A stretch of DNA of 64,000 bases. Origin: Apodemus sylvaticus (taxonomy: Eukaryota > Chordata > Mammalia > Rodentia > Muridae). Both the position numbers and the translations under genes were made by a program. Location: NCBI RefSeq assembly GCF_947179515.1, contig NC_067477.1, positions 71,366,801 to 71,430,800 on the forward strand. The letters run 5' to 3'. Shown in pieces: positions 23,341-35,100 of the stretch. The notes beneath the pieces were generated by a model. That model saw only the letters and a list, made by a program, of their open reading frames with translations, was not told where the DNA came from and did not search any database. Numbering within the stretch: position 1 is the first letter of the stretch; each line of letters opens with the position of its first letter.

Positions 23341-24074
23341 AACTAGTTCTTTCTACCTTATTTCTAAGTGCTTATCCCCTATACCATTTGTGTAGTTTTT
23401 AACCCAATAGAGATTTTCCCACCCTGAGCAAATGATAGCTATGCTAACTCCTCCATTACTGAAGAAATGGGGATATGGGTTAGCTCCTCAGTAGCTGAAC
23501 TCCTTGTTTGGCTAATCTTCAACAATTTTCGCCCTGCTCCAGTTGCTTTAGATAGGACATGGCTTTGCTTTGGTGTAGGCAAGATGAGATGAAGCTGACC
23601 CTATATCCTCTGCAACTCCTTTTCTAGGTGATTTCTTTCCCTCTCTGTTCTTCCATTTAACCACATGCATGCTGGATCACAACTTTTGCAGTACAACTCT
23701 AGCCAGTTTCTCTTTAGGGAATCATCAGAAGCCATGCACAACCAATACCGTGTCAGTGACTACTTATCAAGGGCTGTGATTAAAAACATGAAGCATCAAC
23801 TTATTTTGGAAGTTTCTGAGAAATTTTTGGCCTTAGATGGCTGCCCCCTACTTCCTCTTGCACTTCAATTTTTTCCCACAGTTGCTGATCAAGTCCCTAA
23901 ACTGATTAAGCCTTCCGGTCCTTGTCCGAGCCTGTTGTGTGGGGAACTAACCTGTGGCAATTGGTCTAGATTTCTATAGTTGGTTTTCAAGTTTCAGTAA
24001 ATAAAAGACACATTGAGAGAGTCCCAGAATGTGGTATATTTTAGTAAATGTTTTTGAAAAAATGTTTATGTAGG
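23341..24074. other. No recognisable feature
   Basis: Unassigned. A 104-codon plus-strand ORF at 23665 has no recognisable family. Confidence 0.4.
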
Positions 24075-24146
24075 TTGGGAGCCAAGAGTGTAGTCTCTTG
24101 CTGAGAACTCAAATTCAGTTCCCAGCAGCTGTGTGTATGTATGGGT
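24075..24146 (+). mobile_element. Short B2/B3-type SINE fragment, sense
   Basis: GGGAGCCAAGAGTGTAGTCT, CTTGCTGAGAACTC and CAGTTCCCAGCAGCTGTGTG resemble the tRNA-like head and the body of B2/B3. It is diverged and short. Confidence 0.5.
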
Positions 24147-24849
24147 AAAGTCAAATACTTAATTCTCTGACACACAAAATCCACTGTTGCTTGGCATGGT
24201 AGTCGAGGCAAGCCCCAAAGCTTCCTAGTTGTTCTCTGCAGGGTCTACAAGATTTACTAATTGTCAGTATCTTAAAGGTAGCTATTTCATGTATTCTGTT
24301 CGGATTTGAAACTATCTGTGCTGGAAGGGTAAATCTGATGGTTATCACTGTCCTGGCAGACAGTGCAGGCTCACCTAGACATCCTTGTTGCCTGTGGTCC
24401 TAGGAGTGATGCCTCTTTCTATCCTGACATCAGGTTTTGTGTCTTTTCACATTATTTTCATCAGTTTTGCCCTATTTGTGCTTCTATGCACCAGCCAGCT
24501 CAGGTTTCCACAAGATAGCAGACCTTGTTTTCAATAGATATTTTCTTACAGTCCAAGATCAAAATGTCACTGGGGCTGGCCTCTGGAGAAGCCTCACTGG
24601 ATAAGAGAGAGATGGTGTTTCTTCCTCTTATTAGTCACAGATGATCAGTTTCTGATTGTTTTTTAACCACATAGGGTCCACCTCTTTTGAGTTAATTTAA
24701 CCTTAACTACTGTGCCTCACTGAGACCATCTTAGTCTCTGGATTAGTGCTCACATGTGAGTTTTAAGGGGACAGAATTCAGTATATAGCACTCTCACTGA
24801 TTTCTATATCAATAATTTCTTTTTTTCATATTAAAACACCTTCACATTC
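24147..24849. other. No recognisable feature
   Basis: Nothing that I can assign. Confidence 0.4.
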
Positions 24850-25015
24850 TAAGATTTATTATGATACATGTATGTATCATACATGTATGATACATGTATG
24901 TATCAGAAGATAAGCATTGGAAATCAGTTCTCTCCTTCCTCACGTGGTTCTGTGGGTTCAAATTAGTGAGAGCATCAGGTAAGTCATCGAACTAAGCCAT
25001 CTCTCTGGTCCTTTT
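24850..25015 (-). mobile_element. B3-type SINE, antisense, with palindromic tract
   Basis: AAGATTTATTATG starts it, GGAAATCAGTTCTCTCCTTC follows and GAACTAAGCCATCTCTCTGG, the complement of a B2/B3 tRNA-like head, ends it. The tail side contains the palindromic repeats at 24861-24905. Confidence 0.75.
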
Positions 25016-26439
25016 TTGTTACATAAAAATTTTTTCTAAGTCACGATGGACAAGTATCCAGACAGTTTCCTGATCTTGTAACCATGTTTCTGAGCTATAA
25101 AGATGACTTTGGGCTCTTTACCTGTAACAGTGCATTTTAGTGTGTGGTATTTTGCAAAGTTTTCTCAGAATTTGTTGGAAGTTTTACCTCCAATTTCCCA
25201 ATCTTTTAGATTATTAGTCAATTAGCTATTTCTGAAATGGTTTATTATTTTAATCATTATACAGTATATGAAATATAGTCCAATTATTAGTCCTAATGTA
25301 AACAGTGGTGTGAAAAGCCCACAACCAATTCTATTAATCCTGATGGCTTCATGACAGCATTTTAAAATGTCCTGTAGGTACATCATTCAGTAATCAAGTG
25401 CATAGAGTTTATTAGTGCATCCTTTCACATTTTATGCCTGTTCTGCAGAAATTTCTGCTGTGCCTTTAACTCCTGAGACAGATGTTTCCTAACTTCTGAC
25501 ACAGATCTTACTCCAGATTATAATTATTGTATTATCAAACTTCAGTGCCCCACGTCCTAGTGTCTGACTTAAAGTGAGTAACACTGAATGAATAGTTAGT
25601 GTTCTCTGGGGTACTGCACATTTTTACTTTCTATTCAGGTCTCTCAAGAATGGATGTTTTGTGTCTGTCCAGTGCAAATCATATGTTGCTCTATAACATT
25701 TTATAAAAGTCTTTACTGATGTGTGTGTGTGTGTGTGTGCATGCACTTAAATTCTCCACCCAAAAAATCCAAAAGCAATGTGGGAAACCGTTGGAAAAGA
25801 AATGAAATGTAAGTGGGGACATCCTCAAGCAACGCTGGCCTGTGTGGCAACAGCAACGCTCACCAACTTCACCTGACGCTGTGAGCTGTTTTAGTGTCTC
25901 TACATTGGGATTCCTTGTTCCCAATGTATGTTTTCAATTTTTCAAACAAGAATAAGCTAAGTTATTTCTGAAATGGTTTATTATTTTAATCATTATACAG
26001 TATATGAAGTATAGAATTTCTTTAAAAATGACTGATTCTGACAGGTTGCAGATAGGGCATGGCTATGGAGAAGGACACATCTGGCTCTTTTTACATCTAT
26101 CCAAATTGATTACTCCACTGTGGTTCTTCTGTGTTATTTTTGTCCAAGCTGTGACAGCTAAAATGAAAGAAAAAATTATAAATATAATTTTTCATTTTTA
26201 GATTCCAAAAACCTTAGGTTTCCTACTTACTATATACTCCTAGAACAAAACATTTCAACAAAATAACTTAACATGTTTTCAAATATAGCACTGTCATGGC
26301 ATGTAAATATAAACATTACAAGTGAACCCTGGGCATAAGGAATTGATATTAAACTGTATGAAATTCTTTATAGAGAAATGTAAGTTCTTAAGAAATATAA
26401 GTGCTAACAGCTCACCATATACTTTTTTATATTCCTAAA
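25016..26439. repeat. AT-rich sequence holding a 52-bp direct duplication
   Basis: The 52-base block TATTTCTGAAATGGTTTATT..., at 25227-25278, is repeated at 25963-26014 with one mismatch, 736 bases apart. A short (GT)n lies at 25720-25738. No repeat family is assigned to the 684 bases between the copies. Confidence 0.85.
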
Positions 26440-26965
26440 AGATTATTAAAAGATGAGAAGGAGGAAAAGGAAGGAACCCCATTTCCAGTTTGGGATGGCT
26501 AGAAGAACTCCGATGGAACTAACTCTCCCAGAGGTAAGAGTATTAAGCTTTCAGAAAACCCACAGAAATCAACTCCCCGGAGGCAGTGGAGAAAAACTTA
26601 AAGCAAGAAGGTTCTAGAGATGACTTAAGCCTAAGAGGGAAATGTATTAGATGACTCTGGTTTTGTGGTCCTAACTGGTGCTGCGCAGGGCAGGCAAACC
26701 TGTGACAGAAATCCTGCAAATGATTATTTTGCCTGAAGAATCAGAACAGAGTTTAGGGAACCAAGTGAGGGAGAAAACTCAGAAACTGTGTGTGTGGGAC
26801 TCTGTGTTTATGGGGGAAATGTAAACACACAAGTCACATTATACTGCCTAATCTGTCTGTAAATGGAAAGAGAGAGAATGAATGAGGGCATGGGAGGGGC
26901 TAAAGGGAGAAAAGGGAAAGAGAAAGAGGAAAATGAGGTAATATTTTAATTAAAAAAAAAGACAG
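26440..26965 (+). other. Possible worn retroelement with GA-rich, A-tailed end
   Basis: Text becomes GA-rich from 26870 (AAAGAGAGAGAATGAATGAG) and ends in ATTTTAATTAAAAAAAAAGA, which resembles an old L1 3' end in plus orientation. Family membership is not certain. Confidence 0.35.
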
Positions 26966-26984
26966 CTTAAAGTTTGAGTTCAAA

Positions 26985-27009
26985 AACAACAACAACAACA
27001 ACAACAACA
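26985..27009. repeat. (CAA)n microsatellite
   Basis: About eight AAC units. Confidence 0.95.
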
Positions 27010-27561
27010 CCCTGCTTAATGAGTGACAAGTCAGTATCTCTAGAACAATGACATTCATTTGTCAGAACACAAATCACAAGCAAGGCTTAGGCGAAAAGGT
27101 AATAGTAATAGAAGCAACCGGAAAATGTAACACTCTATGGGGAAGACAATGCAAAAGGACAGAGACAACCCACACTTTTCAAATAACAGAGTCTTAAAAA
27201 ACCCAACCAAACCAGCAACAACAACTCAAATGAAAACAATGGAACTGCTACTTAACCTCTTTAAGGAGAACAGAAATAGAAGAAAGATTCATTAAAACTT
27301 GAGATAGAAACAAATGGTTCACTTTGTTGAGAAACCGAATCCTTAGCAATTTGTGGACTAAGATATAAAACACTCACTCACTCAGTGACGTGTTTGTATT
27401 GTGAAATGCAACATCAGGAAAACCCCAGAGAACTACATGGTGAAAGCCCACCACACTCCTAGGATATAAGTGCTAAAGACTGAAAATCTATGTGATAAGG
27501 TGCCATACACTGTACTCATCTATGCCTAGGCACGGTAAAAAGTGCAGGTAAAAGATAACCG
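27010..27561. other. No recognisable feature
   Basis: A-rich unassigned sequence. Confidence 0.4.
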
Positions 27562-27795
27562 TGAGGCTGGTAGGATGGCTCGGTTGGTGCCCACTGTGCA
27601 ATCACAAGGACCTGAGTTCAGATTCTCAGGACACTAGCATAGGCTGCGTGTGGCAGTGCACATCCAGAATGTCTGAACTAGTTGGGCAAAGACTAGTGGG
27701 ATCTCACTGATCTGCCAGACTAGTGTATCAGTGAGAGTTCATCGTAAAAGCAACACTGATCGTGACCTCTGGCCTCACAGACACACATACCCCAA
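27562..27795 (+). mobile_element. B3-type SINE, sense
   Basis: GAGGCTGGTAGGATGGCTCG is the tRNA-like head. AAGGACCTGAGTTCAGATTC and GATCGTGACCTCTGGCCTCA followed by ACACACATACCCC complete the B3 pattern. Confidence 0.85.
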
Positions 27796-29093
27796 AGAAA
27801 CACCTTTACACTGCATTACAGTTGTACATCTGTCGCCACACAAGATTGAAAGTGGCATATCCTCATCTGGCACGCACCATGAATGGGGCTTACAGGGACC
27901 AAGTATGTGAAGGCTTTTACACGCTGCTGCAGACTTAAAACATCAGTGCTTGAGCTAAGCATCTGCCATCAGCAACTGCCACACAAACTGTATGTGCTAC
28001 ACTTCTCTGTGACTGGCAGTATAGTAGGTCTGTTCTCACCAGCATCACTAGGCAACAGAAACTTTTTAGCACTGTTGTAATTCTGGGACCAGAGTTGTAA
28101 ACAGTATCCCCAAAGAATAGTAGAAAAAAAAAAAACCCAGGCACATAAATATGTGAAGCTATCAGTAGTTGAAAATTCCCTAAACTTAGTACAAACTTGT
28201 GCATTTGGAAAATTGAGTATTCTCCACAATAATATCTGTCTGTCCATGTATCCATCCACCCACATGCATCCATGTATGAAACTCTCAGAGAATAAGTACT
28301 CTGTTAAAAAGAAAAGCCCCGTGTTGGTGCTACTTGAGACGTCTTTGAGCTGCCCTCTCCTCTGAGCACCTTTCCTTTGCCTAGCTCACGCTTCAACCTG
28401 CTGGAAAATGTCTTTAACTGAGCATCCGACTCCTGCTTATAAACTCATTAGTCCTTAAATTCTTTTCAGCATCAAAACCATGGGTCATGGGTTGGCCTGA
28501 GTTGGTTCCTAAGTTGTAGGGAAATTCCAGGGAGCTGAGGGTGACAGTGAGAAGCTGTATCTCCTTCACCTAGACCCTCAAATGCTGACATCTAGACATT
28601 ACTGATCAGGCTACTGGGCCTACCAATTGAAGACAACTACGATCAATACAGTTACTGAGCACACTAGTGGTATGGTTTAGAGGACTGGGTGGGGCTGAGC
28701 TTGCTCAGCTGTAGCTGCCATTAACAATAAAGTGAACATGAGCATATCAACTGCGCGTCGACTGTCGACCAACAAAGGAGTTCCGAGCCCCAATACCATG
28801 TGCCTGGCAATAGCAGACATGTCGACAGCATATAGGAAATGCTGAATTCAATTTGGCCTACTAGGATAACTTCAATTTTAAATAATTACCTTTTCAAAAG
28901 AGTTGGGATTGTTAACCTTATTAAACTGTTACCAGAACTGTCCTTGTACCCATAGTGAAACTTAGTAGCTAGATGAGCTTCTGCTCTAGTTGATTTGAAT
29001 TCAACTGAATAACTGATAGCTTTTGAAGAAAAGAGACCCAACAGCCACTTGTTTTATGCTAAGAGAAACAACTAAAAACAAGGCACACTTTAC
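27796..29093. other. Left flank of the last Scfd1 exon seen; terminal exon not found
   Basis: On the minus strand this is the sequence after the donor of the last exon found. I searched it, and on to position 1, for a minus-strand exon coding a C-terminus like that expected from the human protein (last residues about LSQLGQK) and found none with an acceptor in the right phase. Minus-strand ORFs of 98-112 codons at 27935-28273 are not recognised. Confidence 0.5.
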
Positions 29094-29162
29094 CTGTTTT
29101 ATGAACTGTGTAGCATTAAAAATCTCACTGCAGCCATATAAAATGTGCTTGCCTTGCTTTGC
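29094..29162 (-). CDS. Scfd1: Scfd1 exon coding about residues 613-635
   Basis: Twenty-three codons, phase 0 at both ends, encode AKQGKHILYGCSEIFNATQF followed by IKQ. The acceptor is TTTTTACAG and the donor CAG|GTAAAG. It is the last exon of the gene I can identify. Human protein continues for about seven more residues from one further exon. Reading through the donor would add about 30 unrelated residues before a stop. Confidence 0.95.
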
Positions 29163-32100
29163 CTGTAAAAAGCGGAAGAGAGCTCAGATATATTTGTGCA
29201 ACAAGAAATAGTATCAACATTCCCAGGGATGAGCCTGCCGGGCATCCTGGAGAGGGGTTATTCTTCAAAGTCTTTTGTCTGATAGTGGTGCTGTATTTAA
29301 AATGTGTATGTGTGTGTATGTGTATATCCTAAACTGCATAAACACACAAGAATAAGGTGGTGAAGTGGGCACAAGCATGCTGTTTTCTTCCTTGTCCCTA
29401 GCTTGGCAAAGATTTCTCCAGGGAAGTAAGTAGCACCATGTTTTCCATATCTATATAACAGAAAAGGAATAAATAGCAAACACCGATCCTTTGCACTGAA
29501 TGAAATCAGGTATAATTTTAAAGACACTCAGCTCACGAAGTATTCCAGTACTAACCTGTTCTTAGGCTTGCACGCATGTGTACATGCAATATAAAGCAAG
29601 ACTGGGGCCCTGACAGATTCTGAAAAGCATGATTGTGGACACACAATCAAGTGAGACTCCTGGGAATTATGTGCTCTCCTGTTATGTTATAGTTTCTATT
29701 AATGCCTATGTAATGAGGGCATAAAGAGTAACAATCATACCTTAACAACAACTGAATAATTAGGAAATGTCACTTTATAACAATAACCAATTTTCCAGCC
29801 TGTAGATTTTATTTTGGTCTTCAAATTAGACTTAGTGCCTCATGTATTTTTTAGTTTTCTGCCACTCTGTGGTTTGCAGAAGGATTCTAATTCTAATTTG
29901 CTACTTTAAATGTAGTGTATGTTGCTGATGTAAGTTAATACAATTGAATAAAGCATGTATTATTTAGGTAAATGAGTTCTATAAATCATCTTAAGGGAGA
30001 CAAATCTTGGAAGAGTTTGGTCTCTAAATATTTAAAGTACATCAAGAGATTGCCCAAATAATTTATGAAATATTTTTTAATTCAGTACAATTTTAGTAGA
30101 ATCATGACTATGACAGAAAAACTGGTAACTTGGTAATTTTCTCTATATACAGTATTTTTATTACTTTTATAAGAGATGACTTTTGCCACTGGCCCTGAGT
30201 GGCCCTGAATCCCTAGGCTCAAGTGACCCCCTTGCCTTGGCCCCCCTCCCCCCAGTCACTGGGACTCCAGGCATGTACCATTTAGTGTGCCTTGCTCACA
30301 AGTATAACTTAAAAGTCACCTCCTGGAAAGAAGTTATGCAGAGGTCAGGATGGACGTGCCAATGCTAATTCTCTAACAATAGGAGACTCACACCACCAAG
30401 AGACAGAACAAGAAGGCTCAACTGTACCTTTATGTAGTCAACAAGATTCTGATACTCAATATAGTTGCCTCCTCCTACTACAAAGACAATGGCCTAAGAG
30501 TACAAAGGGGGAGAAAACACAGTTAAAGCATTTTAACTTTTAAGCAGTACGTCTTTCAGTCTGTTAACTGAGATACAATGACTAAGACTACAATCAAGCC
30601 TTTGCTGCCTCAAAGTCTAACTGCAGTATCCAATCCAGTAACAGCGAGTAAGAGCAAGAGCTTGCTCTGAAGGTTAGTTCTGGATTTTTATTATTTGCTG
30701 TAGGCAGAAACACTGAGAACCCAACATGCACCTTTCACCATATCACTCACACTGAGAAGTGTCTGCATTCAAATGAGCATATAGTCACATCTTCATAAAC
30801 ACTGGAATCACTGTAGAAATTCCACATGTCCTCTCACTGCAATCCAAAAAGACTCCTTTTTCTGCTATACTGCCACGGGTAAGCTTAAGCAAAGCAGAGC
30901 AGTACGAGTTGCTGGGGACCTCCAGGCTGTATCTGGGGTGTGCCGAGATGAATTTACCTGACTAGCCAGTCACTGATCAGAAACACTGCTTATGACAAAC
31001 AGTTCTTTCTCAGGGCGACTGTTACATTATCTTTCTTTTTTAGGAGCAGAGAAGTGTTTTGTTAAACTTACCTCTTGGAATGGACTTTTGTTCCTAGGAA
31101 CTGAGCTGCAATAAAGAGAAACTGCACTGAAATGTCATCCTTGGCTTCTGTTATGGGTAAGATGGGTATGGGGACGCACGTTCGTGTGCGCTGGGAGCAG
31201 CACTAACAAGGTACTCCAGGTCCACCGTCTTAGGAAGCAGGGGCTTCTTCAGTTTTGTAGAGGAAGGAGCTAGAAGGTAGATATCTCAATGTCTAAAAGG
31301 GAACGGGACAACCTACTAACAAGTGACATAAACTCCAGATAGCCTCTATGACAAAGAGAGGAAGGTGGCAACAGGTGAAACAATGCCACATGCAAACAGT
31401 AACCCCTCCTTCTGCATCTTCCTCAGGGTGGGAACGGAAATGGGAGGCCAGATCTACACTCTGCATTAGCTTCTTATTTACCACACATGACATTTAAGGA
31501 AATAGTAACCTGGCATCTAAGAAATCCAAGTTGTCACGTATCAGAGTTAAAATGCACACTGTGACAGAACTTCAATCTCTTCCAATATGAACTGTTTAGT
31601 TGTTGAGCATACTCTGCCATCTTTTCTTACTTCTATGGCCAGTTTAAATATCCTATACTCCACAAAAATGGATAGATGTTCACCTCATCAAAATGTTGCA
31701 GTAGTTTAATCCCAGAGTTTTAAGTTTTTCGGAGGTAGAGAGAATGAAGACTTAAAAATAGCACAGTATAATGGCTTATTAATAATCAGGGTTTAGGATA
31801 ACACAGGGAAAAGGCTGATAAGAGAGTGCTCTGAGCCTGCTTGTCTTACAATGCTGGCATCCTTTTATTTATCCCTAATTATCTCGTATATGCTTCGTTT
31901 AGGATTAAACAGTCCTTAGCTTCTATGGTTACACTTAACTGTGTGCAAGGAAGAATTACTAACAGAGTTACATAGCCTCTCTGAAGCAAATGACCATGGG
32001 TTGTAGTAAATGTGCAAACATCACTCTCCGACTTAATACTCTCATTACTCCTAAAGAAAGCCCTGGACCGCTGGAGGTCAGTCCTCATTCCCTGTTCCAA

Positions 32101-35100
32101 CAGTTATTATATTAGCAGTTCTTATATAACAGCACCTCTACTAAGTTCAGAAAAAAGAGAATAGCACTAGAAATTACCAAACAATTTAATAACCTAGCAG
32201 TTAGCCCATCCTTCCAAATGCCCATGAAGATGTGACTGCTTGGGAGAAGAGTGCTGAAGGTTTAACTTCAGCTACAGGAAGGAAACTTACTCCTGGAGTT
32301 TTATTGCTAGGGACATCCAGTCATTTCCTTCTAATTCTGCCTATCTGCCATCTGTCTTTTAAGTCACTTTTCATACTACCGCGAATTAACTCTTGAATAA
32401 AGTAACCAAGTAAATTACCATATTGTATCTTTCAAAAAGTGCAGGAAACTATAAAGTGAGTGATTTCATTGGCATAAAATGCCTTTATAGAAATGATTCT
32501 CAGGACATGATTTCTTGGACCGTGACAAACCACCACGCCTGCCACCACCATCTTAAACGACTGTTTCCATCACAGAGGTATTTTCCTCTCATTTAGTTCA
32601 ATAACTATATTCACTTAAAAATACTTCCTTTAAATCCCCCACTTTGTTTATGATAACACCATTTTATAAATAGTAAACAGCTAAATTTATTTCTTTAAGG
32701 GAAAATAAGATACTAGCCCTAATTACCAGTGATTATCTCTGAAAGAGATTAAAATCCCCACTGTTAGAATTCTAACTCCCACAGTTAGAATTTTCGTAAA
32801 CAGCAGGCTGTCTTATAATACATTATTTCCATCCTCAGAGGGAAAACCCACAACAAACACCACCCATGATAAAAGCTTCTCACCTGTCATTACTCCGCAG
32901 CATTTTGGGATCAAAATATCTATAATCATCTGTTTCCTATTAAAAACAAAAATAAGTCACATTGCCATGACTATGGAATTTCTGTTTAGAAGGCATAGTT
33001 TTGCACAGTATTTGATTGTAACAAATCTTCTAGTTTCACAGAATGTGTAACAACTGTCTCTAATCCTTAACAAGCCATTGGCTGTGTTAATAAGGAGTAT
33101 TTTCACGACTTCCAGGCACTAATCTCAGTCCCTTGGGCAGTTCCTCTTGTTATCCCACAGTTTTAGATGGGCAAGCTGAGATAATGGGAGATTGTGTGAC
33201 TTTCCTAAGGTCGCATTTTCAGTAACAGAGATAGGATGTGAACCTAACTAAGGCATATAGTTTTACTGCCTAAGGGCTTTTGCTTAGGACTTTGTCTTTC
33301 TGTAACTTTACTGAACATATTACAGAACACATAATATAACATATAAGAGGCGCAGTCTTTTATATGCAAGTTTTGGGACCAGATCAATTTTAGAGTTTAG
33401 AATTTAAAATGTAGATAATTCTGGATATCAGCTGTATATGTGACCAGCATTTTACTACCATCTAATGCATTAGAATTTCTCCAGATTAATACATGACTGT
33501 TAGCATAAAACAGGATAAATAATTGATGGAAAGAGCCTCAATTTAGTCCCGTGGGATGTGCCTCAGACCGAGTCACCCACACTCTTAGCTTTCCAAGCCT
33601 CTCTGGCTCTATGAATTGTGAAACGTTATAATAAATGGGCAGCTTCTTGATATTAAAGGAACTGTGATGTACGGATCTGCCATCTTACGATGTAACTACT
33701 TCCTGATCTCTGTCTTCTTGCCGAACGATCCAACCCTCTGGCAAATGACAAATGCATACATGCTGGTAATATTCAGTCCTGAACCTAACTAACGGTCAAC
33801 ACTGATCAATACAGCCCCTCAGAGTAATCAGAATCCTTCAGTCCATGAGAACCCTACCAGCAGCTGGACTTTCAGGGAAAGACAAAGCCTCTCTGATAAT
33901 CTTACCTTCATTTCAACAAATTCAATGACCAAAAGGAGACACTTAAAGTCTAAGTGACAGGAATGCATTCGTGGGCCTACAGGACGGTCAGCAGGTAAAG
34001 GAGCTCTTGAGGCTAAGCTTGATGCCCTGAATTTCATCCACGGGACTCATGTGATTTTGAAAAGAGCGAACCAATTTCCACAAGTTTTTCTCTGACTATA
34101 TATGTGCCACACACACACACACACACAAAGGATATGAGAGTGTCTTATGTAGCCTAGCCTGGCCTCTAATTGTGTAGCTGAGAATGACCTCAAACTCCAA
34201 ATCCCCCTGCTTCCCCCTTCCAAGTGCTGGGAGCAGAGGCATTCTCTCTCTGCTAGGTTTATGTGGCCTGGAGATCAAGCCAGGCCTAGAACACCAGCTG
34301 AGAACTGGGCTCCAGTACTTCAAAGCACCTGGACTGAGATGCAAACAGCCATTTACAAGTGCCCGTCAGGGCTATGTTACTGTACTTTGCTAACTTCCTC
34401 AGTGTCTCCAATCACCTTGGAATCCTATCTACAAACAGGAGAGGACTGGGAATGCAGACAGCTCCTTACATAGCAGGTGGATGAAGAAATGCTTTTAACA
34501 CAGGAAAAAAAAAAGGTCTCCTCCTGTTAGTAACAAAACCCATCTGCAGTAATGTGCTTTTAATTATAAACTAAAGAGTATTGATGAACTTCTACACCTC
34601 AAAGAGACATCTAATTAAGACTCATTCAAATCTAGCCACCCACGTGCTTCTCATAAAGACTGTGGCAGGAATGGCTGCAACTAGCATGGGCAGGAGGGGC
34701 AGGAGGAGCAGGAGGAGCAGGAGGAGCAGGAGCGGGACTTGATTTCAATTCTGTTGCACGAAGCGGCCATGTCTCCTGGTCACCTTCCTTCACTTGATAA
34801 TGACCTGCAGTAATGACCCTTGATAATGGTGTTCATTCTAGAGTTCTGGGAGTCTGTGGAGAGCACACAGTTCCTACTCTAACTAACACAGTATAACAGT
34901 GAAAGAGCTACGGAACCCCAGCAAGTTAACGGACCTCACCCTGTTCCACTCTCCTTACCTATAAAGTGAGAGTAACAGAGTACTTTTCTTGGATGGAAGT
35001 TATTTATGAGGTAACAATTGGCTGAGTGGTTCCTGGCACATAAGTACACAATAAATGTGCCTGCTGTTATAGTTATTGGTCTATAACAAAACATCAAGTC

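Noticed and set aside
24455..24490. Minus-strand AQIGQN-stop as the last Scfd1 exon
   Set aside because: No acceptor in the right frame, and Leu-Ser at the exon start is lacking.
27935..28273. 112-codon minus-strand ORF as a Scfd1 terminal exon
   Set aside because: It bears no similarity to the expected C-terminus and has no acceptor in phase 0 leading to a short end.
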